Of a DNA stretch of 64,000 bases, positions 44,301 through 56,039 are shown piece after piece. The position numbers and the translations under genes are program-made. Position 1 is the first letter of the stretch, and every line of letters starts with the position of its first letter. Location: NCBI GenBank assembly GCA_942159475.1, contig OW804094.1, positions 9,741,555 to 9,805,554 of the forward strand. The letters are read 5' to 3'. The notes beneath the pieces were generated by a model. That model did no database searches. It was given only the letters and a program-made list of their open reading frames with translations, and was not told the DNA's origin. Origin of the DNA: Sthenelais limicola (taxonomy: Eukaryota; Annelida; Polychaeta; Phyllodocida; Sigalionidae).

Positions 44301-44845
44301 TGCTAGGCCCAGAACATAGGGAGAGATAGAACTTAGGGGATGGGAGAGGTAGTGGGGTGGTCGAGAGGGGTGCACCCGTCAGGGGGTGTTGAGAGGGGAA
44401 TTGACAACTCTTTTGACGTTTTGGTCGGCCTTTGGTTTTTTGATGTAGGCTTTAGTTGAAATACCCTCTCAGTCCCAACGCAAAGCCCCATGCATACTCA
44501 TAGCCAGGGTCTAGCCACCTCTTCCATCACTTGTTCTAGCCGCATGAGGACGTAGTGTATACAACCATCCAATATCAAGATCCTTATTATATACATGCAT
44601 ATCAACTCATTAGTGGACGTGTTGTATCACAATATATAAAGGTCAGGAAAACATTATATTCCAAAACTTTTGCGACTGAAGGCACTTTTGTCACACTTAA
44701 AGGATTTAAAGTATGTCCACATTCATTAATTATGGTGCGAAATTCATAATCAGGAATGTAAATACAAGTAACAAATATTTTATTCAGGAAAACATATCAA
44801 ATTCAGTTTACAGTTGGTAGGCAGATGTTGCCACATGTACAATAC

Positions 44846-45080
44846 TTATTCACAACAAACTGTCTCCCTTGATTGTGCGTTTGTGTTTCTTTCTGGTTTG
44901 GAGATACCTCCACACAATGTAAATGTTTTACACTTGACTCTGCAGTCAGCCATCATTCCAGTGATGACAGTCTGTGTAACTTTCTCACATTTGACCACCT
45001 TTGTTTTTACCACCTTTCTTTTTAAAATAGACTGGGAGGGTTCTTCCTCATCCTCATCCAACCCCAGGGTAACTGATGGT
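44846..45080 (-). CDS. candidate terminal exon, acidic then basic
   Basis: After an acceptor-like ACCATCAG the frame reads GLDEDEEEPSQSILKRK, VVKTKVVKCEKVTQTV, then Cys-containing text and a stop. Composition is protein-like, with no domain. It lies upstream of the coiled-coil exon on the same strand, but its stop prevents joining. Confidence 0.3.
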
Positions 45081-45103
45081 GAGCCCAAACAGAGTAAAAA
45101 CAA

Positions 45104-45953
45104 GTATATAGTAAATATGAAGCAATATTTAAAAAAAATACTGCCCCAAGCAGCAACAACGTTTTATCTACTGAAGTCTAAAGACAAGAGGTTAACACAT
45201 GAACATATTATACAAAAACATCATCAGTCATACCAAACAATACTAACGGACATCAACAAGAATCTGTCCCCTTGACGCACCAGCTGACGGATCAACTGAC
45301 GCACCAACAGACAGGACCATCGATGTTAAGCACCAAACTGAGATCACCTTTCGGCAAGAGATCATGCAGTGGCTCAATCAAGCCATGATACAATGAAGCC
45401 ATTTCTATATATGACCCCCTTGCTGCTTAAAACTGCCAAAAGTCTATGAGGAAAATTATCGATCACAAAAGCAATCTTAATTCAAATTCTGACAAACATA
45501 ATGAAATTTCTCTGCTGAGACTTTAACAGCAGATGCTCAGGCCTGTTATACCTCGCACCAACTAGATTTAAAACAATGAAATGAAATACTTAACTTGTAA
45601 TAAGCTACCTATATGTAAATTACTTGATGTATTTACACTTCATGTACCCTACCTATGTCACATGTACCCTACCGATGTCAATAGTATCCCGTGTCCTGTG
45701 CCTCCTCGCCAAAAGTGAGTTGTTCCATTTCCTCATCCAACACCATGCGTGTATACACTATGTTGTAGTCTGTATACAGTTGGTTGATTTGCTCAATCAT
45801 TTGGTCTCTGAGTTGAAAAGCATATAGCTTAAACATCTCCAGCACCCTGTAGTGGACTGAAGCCCTGAGCGCCAGGTTTTGCGAAATAAAATAGCTTCAA
45901 AGTCTCCTACAGTTCATGGCCTGCATAAATCTGACTCTAAGGTCTAAATGACC
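45104..45953. other. no gene seen
   Basis: No supported feature; a doubled TTTCATGTACCCTACC-like word at 45640-45672. Confidence 0.5.
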
Positions 45954-45959
45954 TTAATA

Positions 45960-46436
45960 CAGAGGTGCCAAGTAGGAAGAGGTCAGAAACGGGAGATCTC
46001 CCGTCCTGGTGGGGTCTGGGGCGGGAGCAATATAAGTAGTACTGAAAGGGGCCTCAGGGGCACACACCCTCCCCCCCCCCCCCACCTCAAAAATGTTTGC
46101 ATTGACATTAATTTCCTTTCCCATGTTTGTTTTACATTTATATATCAAATGGGGTACCCAGATCAGAGGGGATTAATTCTCCTTATATAAATCAATGTTT
46201 TTACTGTACATCGTGTGATGGCAGCTATAAGAATTTTCAGGATGCTGCCTTCATCCCCAGCCTCTATCCTATTGTTCATACCCGCAGGAGGTATGCCCAT
46301 ATGTGATTTCATCATTAGGCCTGACATTAGGCCAACACGGGAGATTTTGATGGGGACACGGGAGCACGGGAGCAAGTCCCAAAATGGTCGGAAAAACGGG
46401 AGATCTCCCGCCGACACGGGAGGTTTGGCACCTCTG
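45960..46436. mobile_element. hAT-like MITE, 477 bp, TTAATA duplication
   Basis: Inverted ends CAGAGGTGCCAA and TTGGCACCTCTG, each followed inward by the palindrome CGGGAGATCTCCCG. TTAATA lies on both sides (45954-45959, 46437-46442). CAGAGGTGCCAA is the style of hAT ends, though hAT normally makes 8-bp duplications. No transposase; a C-run at 46070-46083. Confidence 0.75.
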
Positions 46437-46716
46437 TTAATAAGACCTCAATCTGCTTGGCACATCTGTACAGTTTGACTCCGTTGAAATTGATCTGGTC
46501 ACTAAGGTTGTCTATGTCTTGAGGGTTGTACGACCAAGTCGGCAGTGGAAATGTGAAAAACAAATCCATTATATCTCCAGACCCCGACCCCCTCTAGACC
46601 CCTGTTACGGCGACATACTCTGTTATGCTTGTGGTTCCTTAGGGGTCATAGTGAGCCTTGGGTCATTAATAGTATTGTGGACGAGTGGACCTATAGAGGT
46701 ACTCGTCCACAACCAA

Positions 46717-46994
46717 TCAGCACTTGTCCACATATATACAAGTTGTCCCAACATTTTTTTGATACTCTTCTTTTGAGTACTCTGAGGTGAATTTGATGGA
46801 GTGGTGGAATTCATTTATTTTTCCAATGAACTCTATTAGTTTTGTTTCTCCGTGTGTCCTGATGAAGAATATATCTTCTAGGTATCTTTTCCAGGCGGTA
46901 GGTTCTAGTGGTGCTTCTTTTAGCATCTTTTCTTCTAGGTTTCTCATGAAGAGGTTTGCGTAGGATGGTGCTAGGGCTGTTCCCATGGCTGTAC
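46717..46994 (-). pseudogene. Penelope element 2: RT palm B-C
   Basis: Minus strand: GTAMGTALAPSYANLFM (motif B) and WKRYLEDIFFI (motif C; Asp to Glu at the first catalytic position of Y-x-D-D), then HHSIKFTSEYSKEE. The frame stops in new sequence at about 46740, where the element is truncated. Its upstream half resumes at 53495 after a nested insertion. Confidence 0.85.
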
Positions 46995-47059
46995 CTCCTA
47001 CTTGTAGGTGGTCCAGGGTAAGACCTTAAAGTGCCTTTCTGTCTCTCTCTCCCCTATGG

Positions 47060-47400
47060 GCACTGAGTGCAATGGAGTGCAATGGCGACTGCAATACGAG
47101 TGCAATGGAGTGCAATGCAATGCCAGTGCAATAGAATTACACTCCTATTGCAGTCAAGTCTCTAGTTGAGTGCAATAGGAGTGTAATTCTATTGCACTGG
47201 CATTGCAGTATCTTATTCCTTTGCTATATTACATTCTACAACAATCATCAAGTTACATTTATTATTTAGATAACTCAAGGATCTTTTCCAATTAAATTAT
47301 TGCCGATTTTTTTATACAAGAATTCCGACTGCAATGCCAGTGTATTTCTATTGCGCTACCATTGCGCAATGGCCATTGCATATCTATTGCAGTAATGTAG
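47060..47400. repeat. left subterminal TGCAAT repeats
   Basis: About twenty GTGCAAT or ATTGCA words; GTGCAATAGAATTACACTCC and its near inverse GGAGTGTAATTCTATTGCAC form a hairpin at 47127-47195. Confidence 0.85.
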
Positions 47401-48750
47401 TGACCATTTATGGTCTAAATCGTTGTAATTTGCGATTTTGAAAGATATATGACCGCCCCTCTTTTATTTTAGTTCTACCCATTTCAATATAACAATATTC
47501 AATATGTATAATCATTAAATAATGATGATAATACAGAAATATGGGATGTCATGTATTTTGATATCATTTAGACGAGGAGGCCCCAAAGGTAAACAGTGGA
47601 AATCAATGTCATAGTGGATGGGATATTAGCTAAAATATGAAATACATTTTATACAATTAACTATGTATGCTGGCACATCACCCCACCATAAGGGTGCTTA
47701 TCTGATATTTGGCTAATTTTTGTTGTTGTTTTTTTAACATTCATTTTTATTCAGGTATGAGCTAACCTACATCATTATATAATAATTATAATAAGCCCTA
47801 ATACTGGGTTTGTTCCTACTTTAAATATGTAGCATTGACTGAACTGCATGGAATAAGCCTGATACCATACTATATCTTTCTAAATGTCTCATTATCATGA
47901 AATGCAAGTCTAGAAAGTGTGTCACTGATATATGAGCAGATATATCTAGTGCATTCAAGAACATGTCTGACAAAAAGATCGCAGTTTCCCGCTTACAATA
48001 TATATGACGTATGGGTGCGCTGGGAGATGGGGGGGGGTCATCATGTAAGTATACATGTGAGTCGGATAATATATAATACTTGTTTTTCCCTCACTTGATG
48101 TAACACAAATTTATTTCTTCCCAATATGGCTGTATAGCTTATAGGCTGAAGTACCCACATTTTCAATTTTCCAATTACTATGACCCCTTCCCCACCAAGA
48201 CACACACAATAAGCAATTCATATGCAAAATGACATTAGAACGAGTTATTATGGTTGACCAGCAGTATGTTCTATTTTTTTCCAAAAGAATTCATATAAAT
48301 TCCATTTTCTAGAATATCTTAAAACAACCAAGTGGACGATGTAGGAGACATTAGAAGCTAACTTATTGAACCCAAGAATATTTAGATAAGCCCTGATTAA
48401 ATTATGAAAAAAATATAAAATAAATAATCATATATTTAAGCAATTGCGAACCATGTATTGGTCTAAAACTTATCACCCATTTGTTGCCCCTGATAAGCAC
48501 CCTTTGCATGGGGCAATGGGCCAGCATACATAGACATGGCAAGGAGGTTCCCCTCTTTTGTTAAAATCTACATTTATTCAGATCAGACCATTTTAAGTGA
48601 GGATTTACAAGCTTTCTTTCCATTTAAAATGTCCCTTTTTCGGTACTACCAGGTAAAAATCTATTGTTTCTATCTCTTCTATTGTAGCTAGTAAGGTTTA
48701 TTTCAATAGGTCTGAAAGTATTCATTGGTCACCGAAATATTATTTCGGTA
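47401..48750. other. interior of the 6.3-kb element, no gene
   Basis: AT-rich, stop-dense in all frames. No coding feature. Confidence 0.6.
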
Positions 48751-48751
48751 A

Positions 48752-48808
48752 TATAACGCGGAATTTTTCATTTACTTAAAGTAAATGAAAAATTCCGCGC
48801 TATATTAA
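48752..48808. repeat. near-perfect palindrome, 28-nt arms
   Basis: AATATAACGCGGAATTTTTC with ATTTACTT folds on AAGTAAAT with GAAAAATTCCGCGCTATATT. A TATGAAACACCCGCC word follows near 48873, recalling the foldback element at 364-530, so this may be a related MITE. Confidence 0.85.
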
Positions 48809-50860
48809 CGCAACAATTCCTGCGTTGCACTGATTTAAGTCCAATTTATCAATAGCGCACGCTGGTCTGGATTATGAAACACCCGCCTGATTTATAATCA
48901 ACTGACTAAAACGTGAAGTTACCCCTCACCTTTAATTACACAGTCTGTATTATTTAATATGTATATTGCCTGATATCACCTCCACCTCCAAACTCCCAAA
49001 ATCAACATAGATATTAGCCTAAGTGTTTACCCTCCACCTCCAAATGGTCTCCTTGAATATAACCCTTGTCCATCCAGACAAAACTATTTTTGAAGATATA
49101 CCACTCTAGTTTGGATATAAAATGATAAAAATATCTATCGAAAATCTGGAATAATCTATTTTTTTTAAAAATCTCATATAGGGTTTGCGTTGGCGCCCCT
49201 TTAAGCCTACATAATGTGCATGTGTAGGCCTATGTGTAGGTTAATAATATGCTGTTGAAAAGGAGGTACTCAAGTTGCAATGGTAGACCCACTGATCACT
49301 CACATAACTGCATCTGTCTGCCTTTCTGCCTGTTCCCTTTCTTTCACCTAGCTAGCTATACTAGTTATACCATAAGAATATACAACATAATGAAGCTACA
49401 GCAGGCCACAATAGTTGCCACGTCACACCCACCTAGCATTCACACCCATTGACGCACACTGACACTCAGTCATAGAAACCCCTCTACAATAAACTAAACT
49501 GCGAATAGTGAAGTAATACAAATATTACTTCACAATTTCTCCCATGTATCTTATTCCTCCTTTCCTCTCCGTTCTTCATCTGAAATTGTATTACTACCTG
49601 AATTATGCCAATACGATAAGTTTTTTACTAAATTTTAGGAACATTCTAATCGCTACCATATATATGCTAAGTTTGCATAACGCTTATGTGCGGCGACAAC
49701 GCTCGCCATATTAAAGGGAACTTAAAATTATGCATATAGTTAAATTCCTCATTTCTCAAGCTATCTGTAGGTATAAAGTTTGTGCATGTTAACCAAGTAT
49801 CCAAGATATGAGAGTACATTAGAGACCTATCATCCTCAGATAGAATTATCATGAAATTCCCTCATGATGGGAGAGATATGTCTGTACTATAATTTGAAAA
49901 ATACCAATGAATTACACCTTGTAGTTCTGAGACTACTTTTAAAGTTAATATAATCTTGGTATTCCAGGAGTGAACAGAACATTGATAATTAACTACAAGT
50001 GAAGAATGGCTCTAATGATTACTAGTATACGATAATTAAAAGGATTACAATTGATAATTAACTTAAATAAACGCTCTAATGATTATAAACTATGACAAGT
50101 CATAAGGACATTAGGAAGTCATAAGGGATATCAGGAAGACATGAGGAACATTAGAATGGTTTTGTATTATTATATTAAAAGGTAGCGAACTCGGGGCAAC
50201 ACTCAACATTTCAACTGACATAATTTAAACATGTTTTGAATAGGCTATAGCTTTTCCTTGAATCTTTCTGGGTGCAAATTATCTTCTAGGTCAGAAATGC
50301 AATGTACATCGGGTATGGGCCTTGGTTAGCCTAATCAAACAAAACATAAACAATTACAATAACAATTAAGAGTTGTGTTGCATCGCTGGCGCCACCTAGC
50401 AGTAGCGTATGAAAACTTGGGTTCAAAACAGTCTACCTGAGCGTGAACCGTTGCCGATATATACATTTCAAAATGTACTGAACAATTTCTGGATATTTAC
50501 CAATCAATTCGCCGTGTTTTGACCACCAGAGTGGAATATATATGCATCTGAGGACACAGCGGGCACATGAGTAAGTAGTCTTTCGGTATTAATGTTGATT
50601 TCAATGATTGGAAATTAAGCACAATAGCTCTCAATAGCTAAATGTATCATGTCTAGCTACGCCTTGGTGATAATCATAATGGCGGTCATTTTGCTTTGGA
50701 CCATTTCACTGAGAAATGCATTTTGGCAAGCACTGGGTCGGGGTTAGACAACATCATATAGATAGATATAGATATAGATATCTATATAGATGTAGGCGAA
50801 AGATGATATCAAATTAATATCAAATGAAAGAAATAAAACCGCTACAACAGCCCACCCTTA
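48809..50860. other. interior of the 6.3-kb element, no gene
   Basis: No supported coding frame. A short GATATA run at 50760-50790. Confidence 0.55.
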
Positions 50861-50861
50861 C

Positions 50862-51015
50862 AGGGGTCCCGCCCACCCTTACGCCGCCGCCGCCTCCCTT
50901 CAAGGGGAGGCGGCAGGGGTTGCAGGGGTATGTCCCAACCCTAGCCCACCCTTAAAGGGTCCCGTCCACCCTTACGACGCCGCCTCCCTTCAAGGGCAGG
51001 CGGCAGGGGTTGCAG
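50862..51015. repeat. GC-rich duplicated block
   Basis: Two diverged units: CGCCCACCCTTACGCCGCCG.. with CCTCCCTTCAAGGGGAGGCG and GCAGGGGTTGCAG, repeated as CGTCCACCCTTACGACGCCG.. The unit itself holds a hairpin (CCGCCTCCCTTCAAGGGGAGGCGG). Confidence 0.8.
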
Positions 51016-51049
51016 CGTTCTGAAGCACACTACACCCAGCGGTAGATGT

Positions 51050-51125
51050 ATGAGTAATTCTCCCAAACGGGCAGCATTTGATTTCAGGAGGAGATTTTTT
51101 AAGAAAAAATCAAATTCAATTAAAG
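51050..51125. mobile_element. single end of the 2.9-kb MITE family
   Basis: TATGAGTAATTCTCCCAAAC with GGGCAGCATTTGATTTCAGG matches the ends of the element at 2917-3555. No inverse partner was found nearby. Confidence 0.6.
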
Positions 51126-52811
51126 AACACTATTTAAGCTATTTGCGTTCACAGTCTATATGTTTTTTTAATATATTTTTTAATATATTCCAGCACCCAT
51201 AGAGCTATATATATACCTAATTTGGGTTTGATTCGTGTCAGTAAATACGCTATTTGGCTAGAGCGAGCCCCTAATAGCCTCCATATGTAACTGTGCTTTC
51301 CTTAGGATAATCTGGGAGCAAGTAATAGCCGTATATATATACAATTAGTTATCATAGTTTGCTTACGTCCACGATAGTCAACATTACAGCAATCCAATGT
51401 TCTCTACTCATCATACAATAATCCACCTATAGGTTGTCCAGAACAGGGGTGCTAACCACCGTACACCTTTCTGAATATGTCTATGCACTAAAAAGTTGCG
51501 CATCGTTTCACGGGAGCCAAAGCAGTGTCTTCAGCAGAGGTGGACATGACTGACTTGTGGGCAGACATGTCACACAAATCATGGGTCGGTGGACATGATG
51601 TGTATTCCAGCAAGGTGTAGATGTTTTAGCATTGAGACTGACGGTCCCACAGGACTCATGCAAACACTGCGTACATTGCAACCCCACTTAGGATTTGTTT
51701 GGTCCAAAATCGCAAAAGTAATACTTTCCTAGGTGGTTTATTTGCTAGTTCCCTTTGTTGGAATTCTCTAATGTATTAGATGCATAGCGTCTATAGTAGC
51801 ATGAATACATGTATCACATTTTAAGACTGTATGTACTTGCCATGTTAAAGAATATAATTTGTCATCATTATGTTCACTTTCTCATGATTTCAGGAACATT
51901 GGCGCTAAGAACAATAGGATTCATGATGTCAGGGGATGGTTTCATGAGCAAATTTATATCATTCCACGACGCACCTGCCATACTGATGATAACCCCCAAA
52001 ATGGTTCGAAGTCCAATGAAGGAGAATGACACTAGCAACTAGATATTATTGTATCACTAGAAGCAGACATTTAATTTATATATATTATTCACGAAGTTAT
52101 TGATGTATAATTATATGAAATGGTGATTAGTTCCTACATAGATAAATGTAGGAATACATAGAACAATGCTATGATATTAGCATAGTAAGTGATCCTAGGA
52201 ATGTGATGATAATGTAATTGTAAGGAGCGTTAACTGTTTCAATGAAACCAATACATATTGATTCTAGAAATGTAAATGCAATTTTGATGTATTTCACATG
52301 TTTTGATTATGCCATATTTGTGTCAATTCTGATCGTATTTATAAACCTATGTATGTATTCCTAAGAGGATGCTCCTTAATATTGATAGACAAAGCAATGA
52401 TAAGAGCAATACGTAATGTCATGATTTGAGATTTGATACTTTATGTGGAGTTCTGATATGTGATTGAATTTGTATGAGCGAGAATTGTTATGATATATGA
52501 CCATGTCAACGCCTATGATGTACTAGATTTCTACTATCAACGACTGGAATATTTTAAATTCCATGATGTTGTTATGTATAAATATGGTATTGATATGAAT
52601 GGAATATCTCCGAGGTATAGGGTAGCTTGCAGTAGAGTATTGGAGATATATGAAGGTTTGATTTTCCTTGAGTAACAGCTGCTATCTGTTCTGGCTACTT
52701 TGGGATGGCGTTTTTAACATTGCGCTCTATGGTGGCGCCATTACTCTTTGGGATAGGTCTTTAACCCAATCATACCATATGTCTCATTAGCCCAATTGGG
52801 TGTGACCCATG

Positions 52812-52857
<46 letters not shown>

Positions 52858-53189
52858 TGTATGTATGTATGTGTGTAGTGTATGTATATGTGTGTACCTG
52901 TATGTGTGGAGATAATAATTGAATAATAAAGGAGTGAACTGTATAATGTAACCATTGTCTTGTCTTCTCTTCAATTTCGCCGATAATAACTCATCTCTTT
53001 TTCATACAGCATAGTACAGTACAATACAGTAATTACATTATAATATTGGATATAAATGAACCATAATTAAAGCTAATATTTTCCGTTTTCACCCCCGCGA
53101 AATTGACCATCCCCGTCCCCCCCGCTAAATTGACCGCCCCCGTCCCCCCCTGAAGCCTGGCCCACGACGCTCCCGCTGCGCTAAAAATA
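51126..53189. other. interior of the 6.3-kb element, no gene; TA/GTAT microsatellite
   Basis: A (TA)n then (TATG)n microsatellite lies at 52816-52871 and produces Tyr-Ile-His-Thr ORFs. Otherwise stop-dense; the ORF at 51809-52042 has no recognisable domain. Confidence 0.6.
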
Positions 53190-53368
53190 GATTTCTGAGT
53201 GCAAAAATAGCACTTTCTATTGCAGTCACATAGCGTTTTCATTGCGCAATGGCTATTGCGGTCACATAGCGCAATAAGTGGTTACACCCATTGCAGTCAC
53301 ATTGCACAATCATTGCGCTATGTGAACGCAATAGTGAGTGCAATGATTGCACTCAAATGCCCATAGGG
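53190..53368. repeat. right subterminal TGCAAT / ATTGCG repeats
   Basis: Words such as CTATTGCAGTCACATAGCG and its variant CTATTGCGGTCACATAGCG alternate with inverse copies up to the terminal repeat. Counterpart of 47060-47400. Confidence 0.85.
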
Positions 53369-53494
53369 TCCCTTCTTCTCTATCTCTATTTCCTGGGTAT
53401 GATCATAAACTGCCTCCCTCTCAGCTCTCCCGCCCTTGATATAACACTTCAAAGTGTTGATCAGGGCGTAAAGCACTCACTCCTACTTGTAGGT

Positions 53495-54560
53495 AGTTTT
53501 CCCCATTATATTGGAAGTTGTTTAGTTTTAGGACCTTTCTTAGTAGTTCACAGATTGTACTGTTGCTTGATTTTATGGTAGTTTTTCTCTTTTCTTCTAG
53601 CATACTCTCTATTATTTTGATACCTTCTTCGTTTGGTATATTTGTATATAGGGCACTCACGTTGAGTGTTCCTAGGATGTCTGTGTCTTTCACGTTTTTT
53701 ATTTCTTGAATTATATTTTTGAAATCTCGGGTGTCTTTTATGTAGGAGTCTCCATCTTTTACCATTGGTTTCAAGAAGATGTCTACATAGTTTGATATCT
53801 TTTCAGTGGGTCCGTTATTGGCTGTCACTATTGGTCTGCCGGGTGGGGGTATTTTTCCTTTATGGATTTTTGGGAGGAAATAGATCTGAGGTGTTTTGCA
53901 TGACTTAGTTTTTAGTATGTTTGTAACTTCCTTAGTCAGTTCTCCCTCTTCTTGCATTTTCTCTACGTATTAATTTTATTGATATCGGGATTGTATTGTT
54001 CTGTTGGGTTGGATTCCAGTTTTTTGTAGTATTTCGTCTCAGACAGATCGTTCTTGCATTGGTCTACATATTTGTGGGTGTCTTGTACCACTATGGCTCC
54101 CCCCTTATCTGCTTTTTGTATGTAGAGTTCCTTATCTTTAGATAATTTTTTAGGGCCTGTTTTTCCCCTTTGGTGAGATCGTGTCTTTTGACCGTTTTGA
54201 TTTTTGTTTTTGCAATTTCTGAATCAACGGTTAATATGAAAAATTCTAGGTTGGGGGGGCCCAATGAGGCATTTTTGGTACTTTTTTCTTTAAATTTATT
54301 TTTAAATTTTGTAAGTTTGGGGTCCAGGTCCTTTTTCTCTTTTTTCTGGTCTTTGTCTTGGATTTATTTTGGTCCAAGAAACAGTGGAATCACATTTTTC
54401 TATACAGGTCTTCAGTTTCTCTAACTACTTGTGAGATATCAGTGTTATTGGTAGTTGGGCAGAATTTTAGACCCTTTGAGAGCAGGTTTGTTTCGTCTTT
54501 ACTGAGGGGTCTGCTAGAGAGATTTACTATATCGCCTTTTTGTAGGACTTTCAATTTATT
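53495..54560 (-). pseudogene. Penelope element 2: RT N-terminus, fingers and motif A
   Basis: Minus strand, in shifting frames: LSSRPLSKDETNLLSKGLKF, KADKGGAIVVQDTHKYV, then the 53957 frame with YFLPKIHKGKIPPPGRPIV, SNYVDIFLKPM and LNVSALYTNIPNEEGI (motif A, Asp replaced by Asn). It ends at NFQYNGENYLQVG, where the SINE entered; the next codons are at 46994. A different Penelope lineage from element 1, judging by sequence. Confidence 0.85.
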
Positions 54561-55500
54561 TTTGAAATAACATCAGAACTCAAGTAGTTTGCTTTTATTT
54601 TCTCTTTTATCTTTTATCATTTTTTCACATTGAGGATAATTCTGGTTATCATTGGTGAGTTTACTTTCAGTCACGGTTTCATTATCATTTTCATTATCAT
54701 TACTGTTCATTTTGTCATCATTGTTCTTTTTGTCCTTTAGTATCTGGGGAACGCGTTCCTTTGATATGGGTAGAAGTGGCCCCTGTCCCCTCTGTTCGAT
54801 CCTCTTTGGCCTCTGGGGGGTCCCCTGGAGGCACCTCTGTTTCCTCTTCTATACCTCTGGTTCCCGAGTCCCCGCTGGGGAAAATCCTGTTTCTTGATAG
54901 TAGATAGCGGGTCAATAACATCCAACTTCGTCGGAGGTTTGGACATTAAGGTTGCTTGTCTTTCGTTCAGTTGTTTATGTTCGTTATGAGTTTCTCAGCG
55001 GAGATTTTCCAGCCGATTTCGGCTGCAGCGATCATGTTGTCTGACCTACACACGCCTTGTTGTCTCTCGGTTACCAATGTAGCGGTTGCCTTGAGCTATA
55101 CAGAGATGCTGGAGTTATCACTAGCTTGTTTATGTAGATATTTGGCCGCCAGCAACATTTTGTCCTTTGCGTGGCATATCCTCATGCTGTGGATGTCATT
55201 TTGAAAATCTGTCAAGGTAACCTGGCATTTGGTCCAGGCAAAGTGCCCATGGTTCTAGCACTTCATACTCCACCGCTTTTTCTAGGTAGCTGGCTCTTAG
55301 TTCTTGCTTAATGGCTTTGGTATTCGCGTTGCGGGCCGTGCCCCAAGTCCCCTTCGCCTCCATGGGGAGTTCAGTTCTCGTCAGTGCTCTGCAAAGATAG
55401 TCTTTTTTCGTCTCTTTGTGCCTAGGGATATATTTCTGAAATATGTTCATAGGAGTGGCTGTCGTTTACAATATCTTCTCGCATTTGAGTGTTCCTATTT
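54561..55500 (-). pseudogene. Penelope element 2: N-terminal region, unknown domain
   Basis: Minus-strand frames continue upstream of RT: an Arg/Gly-rich stretch (RYRRGNRGASRGPPRGQRGS, typical RNA-binding composition), a Lys-rich helix, and frame 55450-55196 (MNIFQKYIPRHKETKKDYL, then LEKAVEYEVLEPWALCLDQM). No NADAR or SGNH boxes are seen here, unlike element 1. Where the element starts is unclear. Confidence 0.45.
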
Positions 55501-55811
55501 ATTTCCGACGGGTCTACCCATTGTTCCGCTGATCCCTCCGGAGGCATTTTTTGCCTTTTTTCCGATCCTTATCGCTTCCGGCACGCTCGACATTGGTCGT
55601 TTTACGTATCAACCAGTCGGTTATTCGAGGAATATGGCTTTTACGAGATAATGGAGAAATATCATTTACCAGAGAATGCTTTAAACCTAGAGTTGCTTAT
55701 TCTTGCAATATTATTCATCACTGTAATCCTACCCCTACTTTTCACACAGGTCACGCAGTATAAAATGCAAGCAATATAAAATGACTTATAAACGACTTAT
55801 AAAACACTTAC

Positions 55812-55947
55812 ATCATCATCTCGAGTGTTAATGTTGTTGCCACTCTTAGGTTGGCACCGTCTTTCACTGACACTTGTATGGGGTCGGCACCGTCTTATGA
55901 TACTTGGGCTTGGCTTTGAAGAATCAGTCTTCTTCTCAAAGTCGGGA
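55812..55947 (-). CDS. candidate internal exon
   Basis: A 136-bp frame between a good acceptor (AATTAAACAG) and a strong donor (GAT|GTAAGTG). It encodes PDFEKKTDSSKPSPSIIRR, CRPHTSVSERRCQPKS: basic and disordered, with two Arg-Cys repeats. No family recognised; neighbouring exons not found. Confidence 0.4.
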
Positions 55948-56039
55948 CCTGTTTAATTAAAAAATAATCATCATTTTACCAAGTAAAAAATAATCATCAT
56001 TTTACAAAGTCATCATTTTGTAAACCTTTGTAAACTGAT

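Larger units (their letters stand above)
47052..53368. mobile_element. 6.3-kb inverted-repeat element, TC duplication
   Basis: Ends CCCTATGGGCACTGAGTGCA and, inverse at right, CCCTATGGGCATTTGAGTGC. TC stands at 47050-47051 and 53369-53370; removing the element and one TC restores the SINE text. Some 350 bp at the left and 180 bp at the right are packed with TGCAAT words in both orientations, like the subterminal transposase-binding repeats of CACTA-type (CMC) elements. No transposase or other recognisable gene in the interior, only ORFs of 60-80 codons. Probably non-autonomous. Confidence 0.75.
47010..53479 (-). mobile_element. SINE copy in Penelope element 2, split by the 6.3-kb element
   Basis: The SINE parts are 47010-47051 and 53369-53479. 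CTCCTACTTGTAGGT (15 bp) flanks it at 46995-47009 and 53480-53494, a target duplication. Joined across the inner element the sequence matches the copy at 33.1 kb (CTCTCTCTCCCTTCTTCTC). Its 5' end is slightly truncated. Confidence 0.8.

Noticed and set aside
46010..46148. Minus-strand frame with RTGDLPFL text
   Set aside because: Lies inside the 477-bp MITE-like element and has no support as a gene.
52741..52974. Minus-strand ORFs rich in Tyr-Ile-His-Thr
   Set aside because: Translation of the TATG microsatellite.
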